Shown: positions 9,094-18,542 of the stretch, one piece after another
Numbering within the stretch: position 1 is the first letter of the stretch
How the letters are laid out: every line of letters begins with the position of its first letter
DNA from: Thetidibacter halocola
GTDB lineage: Bacteria > Pseudomonadota > Alphaproteobacteria > Rhodobacterales > Rhodobacteraceae
Length of the DNA: 64,000 nt
Assembly (NCBI RefSeq): GCF_018224955.1
Contig: NZ_JAGTUU010000004.1
Location: forward strand, 186,001-250,000
Direction of reading: 5' to 3'
Program-made: the position numbers and the translations under genes
The notes under the pieces: generated by a model
Database searches by the model: none
Told to the model about the DNA's origin: nothing
Seen by the model: only the letters and a program-made list of their open reading frames with translations

Positions 9094-9274
9094 GGGAATC
9101 CTCCGTTGGTCGCGCGCAGGCTAGGCAGCGGCGGCGGGAATGAAAAGGGGCGAGCGCAGGTCAGGCGGGGTGGGCCTGCCACGCGCTGCCCTCCCTCGGT
9201 CACGGGGGAGGGACAGGGAGGGGGCCGAGGCGGAAGAGCGTGCCGTCAGGCACACCGATGGATCGCCGCCCGTT
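9094..9274. other. Intergenic, GC-rich inverted sequence, no gene seen
   Basis: It separates the ridA start from the stop of the HlyD-type gene; all neighbours read leftward. It holds a purine-rich self-complementary stretch (CCTCCCTCGGTCAC against GGGGGAGG, ~9190-9217) and a short GTGCCGTCAGGCAC inverted repeat near 9240-9253 (core GTGCC/GGCAC). These could terminate the secretion operon's transcript. I see no ORF with family resemblance. Confidence 0.4.
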
Positions 9275-10579
9275 TCAGCTCTCGCGAAAGGCCTTGGCGA
9301 AATAGTCGGTAAAGGGTTTCACCAGGTAGGCCAGCGGCGTGCGGTCGGCGGTGCGGATGAAGGCCTCGACCGGCATGCCGGGAATCAGCACGACGCCGGT
9401 CGGCAGGCGATCGATCTGGCCGTCGGACAGCACGATCTCGGCCCGGTAGTAGCGGGCGCGGCTGGCCTGATCCTCGAAGGCGTCGGCGGAGATCTGCACG
9501 ACGCGGCCGAACAATTCGGGTGTCTGGCGCTGATCGAGCGCGGAAAAGCGCAACGCGACTTCCTGCTGCACGAAAAGCTGGTCGATATGAATCGTCGGCA
9601 CCTGCACGGCGATGACAAGCGGGCGGTCCTGCGGGACGATGAACAGCACCGGGTCGGCGGGACGAACCACGCTGCGCGGGGCAAAGACCGTCAGCCCGTA
9701 GATCACGCCGCTGACGGGGGCCGTGATGTCCAGGCGGGTTAGCCGCTCGTGGATCGCGCGGCGCTGTTCGGCAAGTTCCCGTTCGCGGAATTGCAGGTCG
9801 CGCAGGGTGGTGATCGCCTCTTCGCGGCGGCGGGTGTCGAGTTTCAGGATCTCGATGTCGATCTCGGTGATTCGGCCCTCGGCCTGCGCCTTTTGCGCGG
9901 TGAGTTCGCCCACCTGGCCCGACAGCCGTGCCTCCTCGCGTTGCAGCGCCAGGACGCGCTGCGCCTGGGTCAGCCCGCGGTCCAGCAGCGATTGCTGGTC
10001 GGCCAGTTCCTTTTCGATCAGCGCAAGCTGTTCGGTCAGCGCGGTTTGCTGCGCCTCGATCCCGCGGACCTGGTCGACGATCTGGTCCGAGCGCTTGGCC
10101 AGTTGCTCGATCTCGCGGTTCACCGAATCGCGGCGGGCAACGAACAGGTTGCGCTGGCCCTCGACCAGGTCGGCCACCTCTGGGTCGGCCTGCGCGCGTT
10201 CGAGCAGTTCCGGGGCGAAGGTGATCCCGTCGAGGCCATCGCGTTCCGCCGACAGGCGCGCGCGGCGCGCAACCAGTTCGAAATACTGGCCCTCGACGAT
10301 GGTCAGTTCGGACAGCAGCAGGGTCGGGTCCAGCCGGATCAGCACGTCGCCCGCCTGCACCGTGTCGCCCTCGTCGACCACGATCTCGGCAACGACGCCG
10401 CCATCGGGATGCTGCACCACCTGGCGGTTGCGTTCGACCTCGATCTGGCCGGAGGCCACGATCGCGCCCGAGATGTTCGTCGTCGCCGCCCAGCCGCCAA
10501 AACCGCCGACAAGGACGGTCAGCGCCAGCAGGCCGACAATCATCGGCGTGCGCAGCGGGAAATCGGGTTTGTTGGTCAT
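9275..10579 (-). CDS. HlyD-family membrane fusion protein of a type I secretion system
   Basis: A 434-residue periplasmic adaptor with one N-terminal membrane anchor (residues ~12-33, MIVGLLALTVLVGGFGGWAA). A biotinyl-lipoyl half-motif (VQHPDGGVVAEIVVDEGDTV) follows, then a long coiled-coil hairpin (~120-290, rich in E/Q/R/L heptads) and the closing barrel with ITAPVSGVIYG. Its ATG at 10579 overlaps the stop of the ABC transporter gene by 4 bp. The pair matches PrtD/PrtE-type exporters, which move RTX proteins from cytosol to exterior with a TolC-like outer-membrane channel. No TolC gene is present in the window. Confidence 0.93.
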   Translation of the reverse strand: MTNKPDFPLRTPMIVGLLALTVLVGGFGGWAATTNISGAIVASGQIEVERNRQVVQHPDGGVVAEIVVDEGDTVQAGDVLIRLDPTLLLSELTIVEGQYFELVARRARLSAERDGLDGITFAPELLERAQADPEVADLVEGQRNLFVARRDSVNREIEQLAKRSDQIVDQVRGIEAQQTALTEQLALIEKELADQQSLLDRGLTQAQRVLALQREEARLSGQVGELTAQKAQAEGRITEIDIEILKLDTRRREEAITTLRDLQFRERELAEQRRAIHERLTRLDITAPVSGVIYGLTVFAPRSVVRPADPVLFIVPQDRPLVIAVQVPTIHIDQLFVQQEVALRFSALDQRQTPELFGRVVQISADAFEDQASRARYYRAEIVLSDGQIDRLPTGVVLIPGMPVEAFIRTADRTPLAYLVKPFTDYFAKAFRES

Positions 10580-12309
10580 CGCACGCCTCCGGGGCCCGCG
10601 CTCTGCGCGATCTGCTGATGGTTCTGGACCACTTTCGCCAGCACCTCTTCCTTGGGGCCAAAGGCCACGCGGCCACCGTTTTCCAGCATCAGCAGCAGGT
10701 CGCATTCCTTGATGGCGGCAGGGCGGTGGGCCATGATGATGACCGACTTGCCCGCCGCCTTGAAGCCCCTGATGGCGCGGTTCACTGCCTCGGAGCCCTC
10801 GTTGTCGAGGTTCGAGTTGGGCTCGTCCAGGACCAGGATCGTCGGGTCGCCATACATCGCGCGCGCCAGTCCGATACGCTGCATCTGGCCGCCCGACAGC
10901 CGCCCGCCGGTGGCCGTCACCCTCGTGTCGTAGCCGTTGGGCAGTTTCAGGATCATCTCGTGCGCATCGGCCTTGCGTGCGGCCTCGACGATCTTTTCCG
11001 GGTCGGGATTGGGCGACAGGCGCGCGATGTTCTCGGCGATTGTGCCGTCGAACAGGGTCACGCGCTGCGGCAGGTAGCCGATATGGCTGCCCAGAACGTC
11101 CGGCCCGTATTGATCGAGCGAGGCGCCGTCCAGCCGGATCTTGCCACCCGCCGGCCGCCAGACACCGGTGATGGCGCGCGCCAGCGTGGACTTGCCCGCG
11201 CCCGAGGACCCGATCACGCCCAGCCCCTGCCCCGGTTCGAGATTGAAAGTGACCAGGCGCAGTGCCGCCTGCTGTTCGCCCGGCGGCACGACGGTCAGCT
11301 GTTGGACCTCGAGGCGCGCGGCAGGTTTCGGCAGGGCGGTGCGCTCGGGCTCTTCGGGCACCTCGGTCAGCAGCTGCGCCAGGCTGTCCCAGCCCTTGCG
11401 CGCGCGTTCCACCAGCGCCCACTGGCCGATTGCCATCTCGATCGGGGCCAGCGCCCGTCCCATCAGGATCGAGCCCGCGATCATCGCGCCCGGCGTCAGT
11501 TCGTTGAGCAGCACCAGGTAGGCACCAAGGCCCAGCATCGCCGATTGCAGCAGCAGGCGGAAGGTCTTGGTGATGGTCGTGAAGGTCCCGGTCAGGTCGC
11601 TGGAACCGATCTGGCCGGCCAGCGCCTCGCGCCGGGCGGCGAACCAGCGTCGGAAGGCGGCGCCGCGCATGCCCAGCGCATGCACCATCTCGGCCTCGTT
11701 GCGGATCTGGTCCGAGGTCCGCTCGGCCTGCATGACGGCGATGTTGGATTTCAGCGTCGGATTGCGCGTGACCGCCTGGTTGACCAGCGTCACGACGATC
11801 AGGACCGCGCCGCCCGCCAGCGCCAGGTAGCCCAGCCACGGGTGGAAGATGAAGATGCCCAGGATGAAGAAGGGCGTCATCGGGATGTCGAAGAAGGCCA
11901 TCAGCACCGGCGAGGACATCAGGCGCTGCACCGATTCAAGGTCGCGCAGGCCGGTCTGGGCCAGTTCGTCGGGCTTGACCGCGGCGCGGCGCACGACGGC
12001 GTCGAACACCCGCAGGTCCAGCGCCGACTGGAAGCGCGCGGCGACCCGCCCCATGATGCGCCCGCGCACATAGTCGAGAATGCCCATCATCCCGTAGAGG
12101 AAGATCACCAGCACCGAGAGCGCGATCAGCGTCGCCTCGGAGCGCGATCCCAACACCCGGTCATAGACCTGCAGCATGTAGAGCGGCCCGGTCAGCATCA
12201 GCACGTTCACGAAGAAGCTGAAGATGGCGACGAACCAGTAATAGGGGCGCGACTTGCGGCGGGCTGCGCGCAACTCGTCCCTTCCCTTCTGGAAGCGGTC
12301 TGTGCTCAT
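10576..12309 (-). CDS. Type I secretion ABC permease/ATPase (PrtD family)
   Basis: A 577-residue fused transporter. The transmembrane domain lies at ~25-300 and the nucleotide-binding domain follows. Walker A is GSSGAGKST (367-375), the ABC signature LSGGQMQRIGLARA (471-484), Walker B ILVLDEP (491-497), and the H-loop is in IMAHRPAA. It has no N-terminal C39 peptidase domain, so it exports substrates with uncleaved C-terminal signals, as PrtD, AprD and HasD do. No substrate gene is adjacent. The three RTX proteins at 23.7-28.6 kb, each ending in a D-F-I-F motif, are the obvious candidates (inference). Confidence 0.94.
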   Translation of the reverse strand: MSTDRFQKGRDELRAARRKSRPYYWFVAIFSFFVNVLMLTGPLYMLQVYDRVLGSRSEATLIALSVLVIFLYGMMGILDYVRGRIMGRVAARFQSALDLRVFDAVVRRAAVKPDELAQTGLRDLESVQRLMSSPVLMAFFDIPMTPFFILGIFIFHPWLGYLALAGGAVLIVVTLVNQAVTRNPTLKSNIAVMQAERTSDQIRNEAEMVHALGMRGAAFRRWFAARREALAGQIGSSDLTGTFTTITKTFRLLLQSAMLGLGAYLVLLNELTPGAMIAGSILMGRALAPIEMAIGQWALVERARKGWDSLAQLLTEVPEEPERTALPKPAARLEVQQLTVVPPGEQQAALRLVTFNLEPGQGLGVIGSSGAGKSTLARAITGVWRPAGGKIRLDGASLDQYGPDVLGSHIGYLPQRVTLFDGTIAENIARLSPNPDPEKIVEAARKADAHEMILKLPNGYDTRVTATGGRLSGGQMQRIGLARAMYGDPTILVLDEPNSNLDNEGSEAVNRAIRGFKAAGKSVIIMAHRPAAIKECDLLLMLENGGRVAFGPKEEVLAKVVQNHQQIAQSAGPGGVR

Positions 12310-12545
12310 CGGGCTTTTTGCCTCATGATCTGGTCCTCGGGGACGGTCTTACCGTGATGCGACCGCAGTGGCAAAGCGTGTCTTTCCCACGCTGTCGCGA
12401 AAGTGCCACAAAGAGGTCGAAACCCGGCGCGATAATTGGGTATCTTGCAGAACGGTCTTAAGTAAATGCAAATCGAAGCGGTCTTGACCAGTCACAAGCG
12501 GAAGATCGCCCGGTTTCGAGAACGAATTGAAGGGGGCCCGCTGCC
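12310..12545. other. Divergent promoter region between type I secretion genes and mlaA
   Basis: 236 bp without a gene. It must hold the promoters of the leftward secretion operon and the rightward mlaA-mlaC pair. Locally AT-richer sequence lies at ~12430-12475 (GCGATAATTGGGTATCTTGC, then AAGTAAATGCAAATCG). I could not place -35/-10 hexamers with confidence. There is no obvious operator palindrome. Confidence 0.4.
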
Positions 12546-13298
12546 ATGAGGGCTGCAACTGCGTTTTTTCCTCTGGTTCTGGCTGCCGCACTGGCCGGCT
12601 GTTCGGTGCCTGGCCCCGGCGAGGCGCCCGACGGCGTCTGGGATCCCAACGAGGCCGCGAACCGCCGGGTGCACGAATTCAACCTGGCGGTCGACCGGAC
12701 GCTAATCTCGGGCGCGGGCGACGCGACGCAGGCGGTGCCGCCTGAAGTGCAGCAGATGGTGGTGAATTTCGCCGACACGGTGTCACTGCCCAAGACGGTG
12801 GTGAACCAGGTTCTGCAGGTCCGGCTGGGCCGGGCGGCGCGCAACACGCTGCGCTTTGCGGTCAACGCCACGCTGGGCCTGGGCGGGCTGTTCGACCTTG
12901 CCAAGGATATCGGCCTGCCGCAGGACGAAAGCACCTTTGGCGAGACGCTCTATGTCTGGGGCCTGCCCGAGGGCGGCTACGTGGTGCTGCCGGTCTTTGG
13001 CCCCTCGACCGAGCGCGACAGCGTCGGCCGGGCGGTGGACCTGTTCCTGAATCCGCTGGATTACGTTCTGACCCCGGTTCAGCGTCGGTGGAAGACGGGG
13101 TCGGTCGTCACCGCCAAGGTGATCGACCGGGCGCGCTACGAGGGCGCGGTGGATTCGGTCCTGTATGAGAGCATCGACAGCTATTCGCAGTTGCGCCTGA
13201 TCTACCTTCAGAACAGCCGGTTCGACCTGGGCGACACTACCGAGGCGGACGGGGACGCCTATATCGATCCCGACGCCATCGATACGGAGGGTTTCTGA
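12546..13298 (+). CDS. mlaA: MlaA (VacJ) outer-membrane lipoprotein
   Basis: A 250-residue lipoprotein with signal peptide and lipobox LAGC (lipidated C19). It matches MlaA, the outer-membrane donut that removes surface-exposed phospholipids and passes them to periplasmic MlaC, keeping outer-leaflet asymmetry. Typical motifs are DPNEAANRRVHEFN, the amphipathic GLGGLFDLAKDIGLP and ESTFGETLYVWG. Its stop overlaps the start of the MlaC gene (TGATG), so the two partners are coupled. The inner-membrane MlaFED transporter is not in this window. Confidence 0.93.
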   Translation: MRAATAFFPLVLAAALAGCSVPGPGEAPDGVWDPNEAANRRVHEFNLAVDRTLISGAGDATQAVPPEVQQMVVNFADTVSLPKTVVNQVLQVRLGRAARNTLRFAVNATLGLGGLFDLAKDIGLPQDESTFGETLYVWGLPEGGYVVLPVFGPSTERDSVGRAVDLFLNPLDYVLTPVQRRWKTGSVVTAKVIDRARYEGAVDSVLYESIDSYSQLRLIYLQNSRFDLGDTTEADGDAYIDPDAIDTEGF

Positions 13299-13900
13299 TG
13301 CCGAACCTCATGCTGACCCGCCGCGCCGCGCTGTTGGGCGCCGCCGCGCTGGGGCTGGGGGCCGCGCTGCCCACCGGTGCGCGCGCCGCCACCGCCGCCC
13401 AGGCGGAATCGCTGGTGCGCAACCTGGTGGCCGAAATCAACCGCGTGATCGCCTCTGGCAAGAGCGTGTCGTCGATGATCCGCGACTTCGAGGGGATATT
13501 TCGGCGCTACGCCGACCTGCCCACCATCGCCGCCTACGCTCTGGGGGCCGACGGGCGGCGCGCGAGTGCGGCGCAGAAAAAGGCGTTCACCGACGCATTT
13601 TCCGGCTACATCGCGCGCAAGTATGGCAAGCGGTTCCACGAATTCATCGGCGGCCGGCTGGAGGTGACAGGATCGCGCCCGATCCGCAACGCATTCGAGG
13701 TCGTGACCACCGCCTACCTGCGCGGCGAGGCGCCCTTCGAGGTGTCCTTCCATATCGGGCAGAACTCGGGCCGGATGTTCAACATGTTCATCGAGGGGGT
13801 GAACATGCTGCTGACCGAACGCTCGGAAATCGGCGCCTTGCTGGACCGCAACCGGGGTGACATCGACGCGATGATCGCGCAGTTGCGCAAGACGGGCTGA
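13298..13900 (+). CDS. mlaC: MlaC-type phospholipid-binding periplasmic protein
   Basis: A 200-residue exported protein. The N-terminus carries a twin-arginine-like signal (LTRRAALLGAAALGLGAALP, cleaved near ARA). The body matches the MlaC/Ttg2D family (PF05494), with the characteristic segment FTDAFSGYIARKYGKRFHEF. MlaC shuttles phospholipids between MlaA and MlaFEDB. Overlap with mlaA by one base supports a common role. The Tat-like leader is unusual, since E. coli MlaC uses Sec; the twin Arg may simply be incidental in a GC-rich genome. Confidence 0.9.
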   Translation: MPNLMLTRRAALLGAAALGLGAALPTGARAATAAQAESLVRNLVAEINRVIASGKSVSSMIRDFEGIFRRYADLPTIAAYALGADGRRASAAQKKAFTDAFSGYIARKYGKRFHEFIGGRLEVTGSRPIRNAFEVVTTAYLRGEAPFEVSFHIGQNSGRMFNMFIEGVNMLLTERSEIGALLDRNRGDIDAMIAQLRKTG

Positions 13901-14066
13901 GGCGTCAGCCGTCGAAGCGCACGCGGAGGCAATCATGTCGCGAGTCATGCCGCCGGGAGATATCGAGGACCGAGGCGCGCCTTCGCGAAGGCTCTGGCAT
14001 TCGCGCAGCCGGATGATACTGTCGCATTCGAATAGTTGAATTCAGGGACCGTCAGGGAGGAGCCCC

Positions 14067-15038
14067 ATGTCCATCGTCAGACCCAGCCGCCGCGACATCC
14101 TGCGCATGGCCGCCGTCATGCCAGCGCTGACGCTGCCCGTGGCCGCCCGCGCGCAAGTCCTGGGCGCCCCCGGCGCCGCCGGCAACCCGACGCATTTCCG
14201 CTTTACCCTGGGCGAGGCGACGCTGACCTGCGTCTCGGACGGGCGGCTGGAAATCCCGGCGAACGGGCTGGGAATCAACGCCGACCCCGAAGAGGTCAAG
14301 GCCTTCCTGGCGCAGTATTTCCTGTCGACCGAGACGAATTACTCGCACACCAACCACCTGGTGATCGAGCTGGGCGACGCCAAGGTGCTGATCGACGTGG
14401 GATCGGGCAACCGGTTCATGCCGACTGCGGGCGAATTGCTGACCAACCTGGAAGCGGCGGGAATCGACCCGGCCTCGATCACGCATGTGGTCATCACCCA
14501 TGCCCACCCGGACCATGTCTGGGGCATCCGCGACGATTTCGACGAATCGATCCTGCCCGACGCGCAGCTGTTCATCGGCGGGGCCGAACACGCCTTCTGG
14601 ATGCAGGACGGGCTGGCCTCCAGCGTGCCGACCGAGATGCAGCAATTCGTCGTCGGCGCGGTGAACTCGCTGAATGTCGAGGGCGGAGAGTGGACGCTGC
14701 TGGAGAACGAGCAGGAGGTCGCGCCGGGCATCCGAGTGATCGACACACCCGGTCACACGCCAGGCCACATGGCGGTGGTGGTGGAATCGAACGGCCAGCA
14801 GCTGATCGCGCTGGGCGATTCCATGAGCCATGCCTACATGAACTTTGCCCAGCCGGACTGGTTCAACAATTTCGACATGGACGGCGCTCAGACCGTGGCC
14901 ACCCGCCGCCGCCTGCTGGACATGGCAGCGACCGACCGGATGGCGGTGCTGGGCTATCACTTCCCCTTCCCGGGCGTGGGCCATGTCATGCGCGACGGTG
15001 ACGCCTATCGTTTCGTCCCGGCCCTCTGGCAGTGGTGA
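14067..15038 (+). CDS. Tat-exported metallo-beta-lactamase-fold hydrolase
   Basis: A 323-residue protein with signal MSIVRPSRRDILRMAAVMPA, whose twin Arg followed by D-I-L fits Tat export, with cleavage near ARAQ. The MBL core has the zinc motif HAHPDH at 145-150, a second metal His in DTPGHTPGH, the bridging Asp in ALGDSMSH, and a C-terminal GYHFPFPG His. The substrate is unknown; relatives include quorum-quenching lactonases, arylsulfatase-like enzymes and generic hydrolases. A good GGGAGG-type Shine-Dalgarno precedes the ATG. It converges on the Amj gene with an 18-bp gap. Confidence 0.9.
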   Translation: MSIVRPSRRDILRMAAVMPALTLPVAARAQVLGAPGAAGNPTHFRFTLGEATLTCVSDGRLEIPANGLGINADPEEVKAFLAQYFLSTETNYSHTNHLVIELGDAKVLIDVGSGNRFMPTAGELLTNLEAAGIDPASITHVVITHAHPDHVWGIRDDFDESILPDAQLFIGGAEHAFWMQDGLASSVPTEMQQFVVGAVNSLNVEGGEWTLLENEQEVAPGIRVIDTPGHTPGHMAVVVESNGQQLIALGDSMSHAYMNFAQPDWFNNFDMDGAQTVATRRRLLDMAATDRMAVLGYHFPFPGVGHVMRDGDAYRFVPALWQW

Positions 15039-15056
15039 GACGCGCGCCGCGGCGGG

Positions 15057-15860
15057 TTACAGCGCCGCGGCGACCCAGGCGATGACCATCGCCCCGGGCA
15101 CCAGAAGGGCCTGCGCGGCCAACGTGCCCGCAAGCCGGCCGGCAACCAGCCAGAAGATCAGCCGCCGCAGGCGCCCGTCGCTGGTGCGCCCGGCGGCGGC
15201 ATCGTCTGTGACGGCGGCAACGTAGGGGTCGATCATGACGAACATCACGATGGTCGCCGCCCCGTTCACCAGCGCCGACAGCGAGGCCGCTGTGACGCGC
15301 AGTTCGGGCGTCAGGATGCCGGCATAGATCGACGACAACACGCCCACCGTCCAAAGCGCCGAAGCGGCAAAGTTCAGTCCGATCACGATCATCGGCAGGT
15401 CGGCCACGCGGAACGCCCCGCGCAGAGTCGCATAACCCGGCAAAGCTGCCGAGCGCAGGACCGCCGCCGCGCCCGCGGGCGACAGCGTGCGCAGCATCAG
15501 CCGCGCCATCGACCGGCGGCGATGGAAATGCGCCACGGCCAGCGTCGCCATGCGCTGGAAACTCGGGAGCAGCAGCCCGCCCAGCAGCGTGGCCGCCGAG
15601 GCCGACAGCAGGATCAGCGTGAAATCGTGGCGCAACGCCTGCGTCGTTGCCTCGGAAATCGCCAGTTCGACCCGTTTGGCCAGCAGCGACCCCTGGAAGG
15701 CATTGGACAGGCGCGAGATCAGGACAAGGCTGTTGAACAGCGAAAAGGCCAGCGCGATATGCCCTGTGCGCACCCCCGCGATGCGGAACGCATAGGCCAG
15801 CGTTCCGATCAGGTGGATGACGAAGGTCAGCGCGAGGATGGCGGTCAGTTGCGGGTCCAC
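15057..15860 (-). CDS. amj: Amj-type alternative lipid II flippase
   Basis: A 267-residue polytopic membrane protein with 6-8 predicted segments. The opening TAILALTFVIHLIGTLAYAF and AGVRTGHIALAFSLFNSLVL, then VLISRLSNAFQ, are hallmark Amj family (DUF2837) sequences. Amj of Bacillus subtilis flips lipid II for peptidoglycan synthesis when MurJ is absent. Translation probably starts at GTG 15860 (MDPQLTAIL). It stands alone, with no cell-envelope regulator beside it, so conditions of use cannot be read here. Confidence 0.85.
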   Translation of the reverse strand: MDPQLTAILALTFVIHLIGTLAYAFRIAGVRTGHIALAFSLFNSLVLISRLSNAFQGSLLAKRVELAISEATTQALRHDFTLILLSASAATLLGGLLLPSFQRMATLAVAHFHRRRSMARLMLRTLSPAGAAAVLRSAALPGYATLRGAFRVADLPMIVIGLNFAASALWTVGVLSSIYAGILTPELRVTAASLSALVNGAATIVMFVMIDPYVAAVTDDAAAGRTSDGRLRRLIFWLVAGRLAGTLAAQALLVPGAMVIAWVAAAL

Positions 15861-15949
15861 AGCGGACGCCCTTGTTTTTCGGCGCGGTCATGGCACGCGC
15901 CCGGCGCGCGCGCCACGACAATCGACACGGGACACGCGAGAGTGACGAA

Positions 15950-15977
15950 GGGGGCGGCGCCGGTCTGCGCCGCCCCC
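15950..15977 (-). terminator. Hairpin terminator after cpdB
   Basis: A perfect 11-bp stem (GGGGGCGGCGC / GCGCCGCCCCC) with a 6-nt loop starts 8 bp beyond the cpdB stop codon. There is no long U-tract, but the stem is very stable. Confidence 0.75.
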
Positions 15978-15984
15978 GCCACAC

Positions 15985-17943
15985 TTACAGCGTGATGCGG
16001 AACCGCACGAACCCGTCCGGCCCCTCGCCCGCCTCCTCGATGCTCAACCCTGGCACGTCGGCCATGTAGTCGCGTGCCTTGGGCCCGGTGTCGAACAGGA
16101 CCGACGTGCCGGGCAGCGAGGCAAAGCCCCAGTTGGCGTCGGCCTTGGGGTCGATTGTGCCCTGCTCGACGATGTAGCGCACGATAACGTCGCGGTTGGT
16201 GTCCGGCGCCTCAAACACGATGGTGTCGCCGGTGCCGGGGAAGCTGCCGCCACCGCTGGCGCGATAGTTGTTGGTGGCAATGATGAACTCGGCCGCCGGG
16301 TCGATCGGCTCGCCGTTATAGCGCAGGTCGACGATGCGGCTGGCGTCGGGGTTCAGCGGGCCGCCCTTGGCATCGAATCTCGACGGCTGGCTGAGATCGA
16401 TCCTGTAGGTCACGCCATCGATCACGTCGAAATTGTAGGACGGGAAATCCGGGTTCAGCAGGACCTGGTCGGCCTCGCCGGGCGTGACCTGGTTGAACAT
16501 GCCCGCGCTGCGCTCCAGCCAGTCCTTGACCTGCGCGCCGGTCACGCGCACCGCGCGCACCGTGTTGGGGTAAAGATAAAGGTCGGCCACGTTCTTGATG
16601 GCCACGTCGCCAACGGGCACGTCGGTGTAATAGTCCGGCCCGCCCCGGCCACCCGCCTTGAAGGGCGCCGCCGCCGAGAGGATCGGCAGCCCTTCGTGCG
16701 GGGTGCCCATCATCATCTGGGCGATGTACCAGGTCTGCGCGTTCGACACGATCTGGACAGAGGGATCGTCGGCCACCAGCGCGAAATAAGAATAAAGCGG
16801 CGCGGCGGTCTTGCCCACGGCGCGGCGGACATAGGCCAGCGTCTCGTCGTGCTCCTTCTGCACCGAGGCCAGCACGGCGGCATCGCTTTCCACCAGCGCG
16901 GTGATGGACCGGTCCTCGTTCCGCTTGGAGATGGGGCGGGTGGTCGACTCGGTCGTCACGACACGCCAGGTGTTGCCGTCCCGCTCCAGCAGCAGGTCGA
17001 TCACGCCAAGGTGCGAGCCCCAGAAGCCGCCCATGACGGCGGGCTTGCCGTGGATCGTGCCGGCGGCGATGTCGACGGCGGCGTAATCCTTGTAGGTCTC
17101 GGACGGGAAGACGAGGTGCGAATGCCCGGTCATCAGCGCATCGATCCCGTCCACGGCCGCCAGCGGCACACTGGCATTCTCCATCCCCGCCTCGTACTGG
17201 GCCGAGCCGATGCCGGAATGGCTGAGCGCGATGATGATCTCGGCGCCCTGCTCGCGCATCTCGGGGACATAGGCCTGCGCCGTCTCGACGATGTCGCGGG
17301 CGGTCACGTTGCCCTCGAGGTGCTTGCGGTCCCAGTTCATCACCTGCGGCGGCGTAAAGCCGATGATGCCGACGCGGATCGGGTGGCTGTTGCCGTCGCC
17401 GTCGGTCAGCGTCCGGTCGAGGATGACATAGGGCTTGAACAGCGTCTCGTCCTCGCGCGGGTTGGCGCCCTGGGTCTTGGCGATGTTGGCCAGCACGATG
17501 GGGAATTGCGCCCCGCCGGCGGATTTCATCAGGAAATCCAGCCCGTAGTTGAACTCGTGGTTGCCGATGGTGGCGGCGTCGAAGCCCAGCGTGTTCATCG
17601 CGGCGATGACCGGATGCATGTCGCCTTCCTTCATCCCGCGCTCGTAGGCAATGTAGTCGCCCATCGGGTTGCCCTGCAGGAAATCGCCATTGTCCAGCAG
17701 CAGCGTGTTCGTCGCCTCGGCCCTGACGGCGGCGACATGGGCGGCGGTGCGGGCCAGGCCCACCGTGTCCACCGGCTTGTCGCTGTAATAATCGTAGGGA
17801 AAGACATGCACGTGCAGGTCGGTCGTCTCCATGATGCGCAGATGCGCCTGGCCGGCGGCCGCGCGGGCCGAGTACGGGTGCAGGGCGATCAGGCTGGCGG
17901 TGCCGGCGAGGAAGGCGCGGCGGTCGATACGGAAATCGGGCAT
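15985..17943 (-). CDS. cpdB: Bifunctional 2',3'-cyclic-nucleotide 2'-phosphodiesterase/3'-nucleotidase
   Basis: A 652-residue periplasmic enzyme that hydrolyses 2',3'-cyclic nucleotides and 3'-nucleotides for phosphate and nucleoside scavenging. Metallophosphatase motifs appear in order: [10 protein letters not shown] (~40-49), [30 protein letters not shown] and GHSHLVFP. The 5'-nucleotidase C domain ends with [16 protein letters not shown]. The start at 17943 gives a Tat signal ([11 protein letters not shown]), consistent with cofactor-loaded export, whereas the E. coli enzyme uses Sec. A strong hairpin follows the stop. Confidence 0.94.
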   Translation of the reverse strand: MPDFRIDRRAFLAGTASLIALHPYSARAAAGQAHLRIMETTDLHVHVFPYDYYSDKPVDTVGLARTAAHVAAVRAEATNTLLLDNGDFLQGNPMGDYIAYERGMKEGDMHPVIAAMNTLGFDAATIGNHEFNYGLDFLMKSAGGAQFPIVLANIAKTQGANPREDETLFKPYVILDRTLTDGDGNSHPIRVGIIGFTPPQVMNWDRKHLEGNVTARDIVETAQAYVPEMREQGAEIIIALSHSGIGSAQYEAGMENASVPLAAVDGIDALMTGHSHLVFPSETYKDYAAVDIAAGTIHGKPAVMGGFWGSHLGVIDLLLERDGNTWRVVTTESTTRPISKRNEDRSITALVESDAAVLASVQKEHDETLAYVRRAVGKTAAPLYSYFALVADDPSVQIVSNAQTWYIAQMMMGTPHEGLPILSAAAPFKAGGRGGPDYYTDVPVGDVAIKNVADLYLYPNTVRAVRVTGAQVKDWLERSAGMFNQVTPGEADQVLLNPDFPSYNFDVIDGVTYRIDLSQPSRFDAKGGPLNPDASRIVDLRYNGEPIDPAAEFIIATNNYRASGGGSFPGTGDTIVFEAPDTNRDVIVRYIVEQGTIDPKADANWGFASLPGTSVLFDTGPKARDYMADVPGLSIEEAGEGPDGFVRFRITL

Positions 17944-18101
17944 GGCAGGTGTCCTTCTGACTAAGGCGAACGAATCCCTCGCCTCACGCGTGTGCCGACA
18001 GTGTAGCACCCGAAGGCGGCCGTCGGTCCAGCCTATCCGACCGGGCTGGCATACCACCGCAAGGCAGGGCACTCTGCCCTCGAACCATCAAAGGAACGGT
18101 C

Positions 18102-18518
18102 ATGGAGATTCACCGCGCGGGCAGCCGCCCCTCCCAACGCCCCAACCCTGACTATTTCACCGGCGCCGTCCGGATGGACCCGATCGCGTCCTCGCAGGAT
18201 CCCAGCCGGGTGAACGCGGTGATCGTGACGTTCGAGCCCGGCGCACGCACCGCCTGGCACATGCATCCGCTGGGCCAGACGATCCACATCCTGTCGGGCC
18301 TTTGCCTGGCGCAGCGCGCCGGCGGCCCGGTCGAGGAACTGCGCCCCGGCGACACCTGCCGCTTCGCACCCGGCGAGAAGCACTGGCACGGCGCGGCACC
18401 GGAAGTCGGCATGGCGCACCTGGCGATCCAGGAGGCGGTCGACGGCTCGGCGGCAGACTGGCTGGAACAGGTCTCGGACGCGGATTACGCCGGGCGACGG
18501 GCGGCGCAGGGCGCCTGA
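18102..18518 (+). CDS. Small cupin-domain protein
   Basis: A 138-residue single-domain cupin. Motif 1 gives the metal ligands H-x-H (TAWHMHPLGQTIHILSG), with a further His; motif 2 is PGDTCRFAPGEKHWHGA. It resembles small cupins annotated as (R)-mandelonitrile lyase-like or carboxymuconolactone-associated proteins, but the substrate cannot be deduced. It diverges from cpdB with a 158-bp gap that must hold both promoters. It converges on the DMT transporter. Confidence 0.88.
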   Translation: MEIHRAGSRPSQRPNPDYFTGAVRMDPIASSQDPSRVNAVIVTFEPGARTAWHMHPLGQTIHILSGLCLAQRAGGPVEELRPGDTCRFAPGEKHWHGAAPEVGMAHLAIQEAVDGSAADWLEQVSDADYAGRRAAQGA

Positions 18519-18542
18519 CCCCGGGCGGCGGTTGCGCCGCGC

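Noticed and set aside
9275-11839. A single 854-codon leftward frame covering the HlyD gene and most of the ABC gene
   Set aside because: Only the last 434 codons show protein-family features. The upstream part is the wrong frame of the ABC transporter, whose own frame has all ATPase motifs.
12310-12545. tRNA or small RNA gene in the mlaA/secretion gap
   Set aside because: No cloverleaf-compatible arms, no GTTCAA-type T-loop sequence and no CCA end. I saw no tRNA anywhere in the window.
16696-17964. A 422-codon rightward frame
   Set aside because: Antisense to cpdB, whose metallophosphatase motifs are unambiguous. The antisense product has no recognisable motif.
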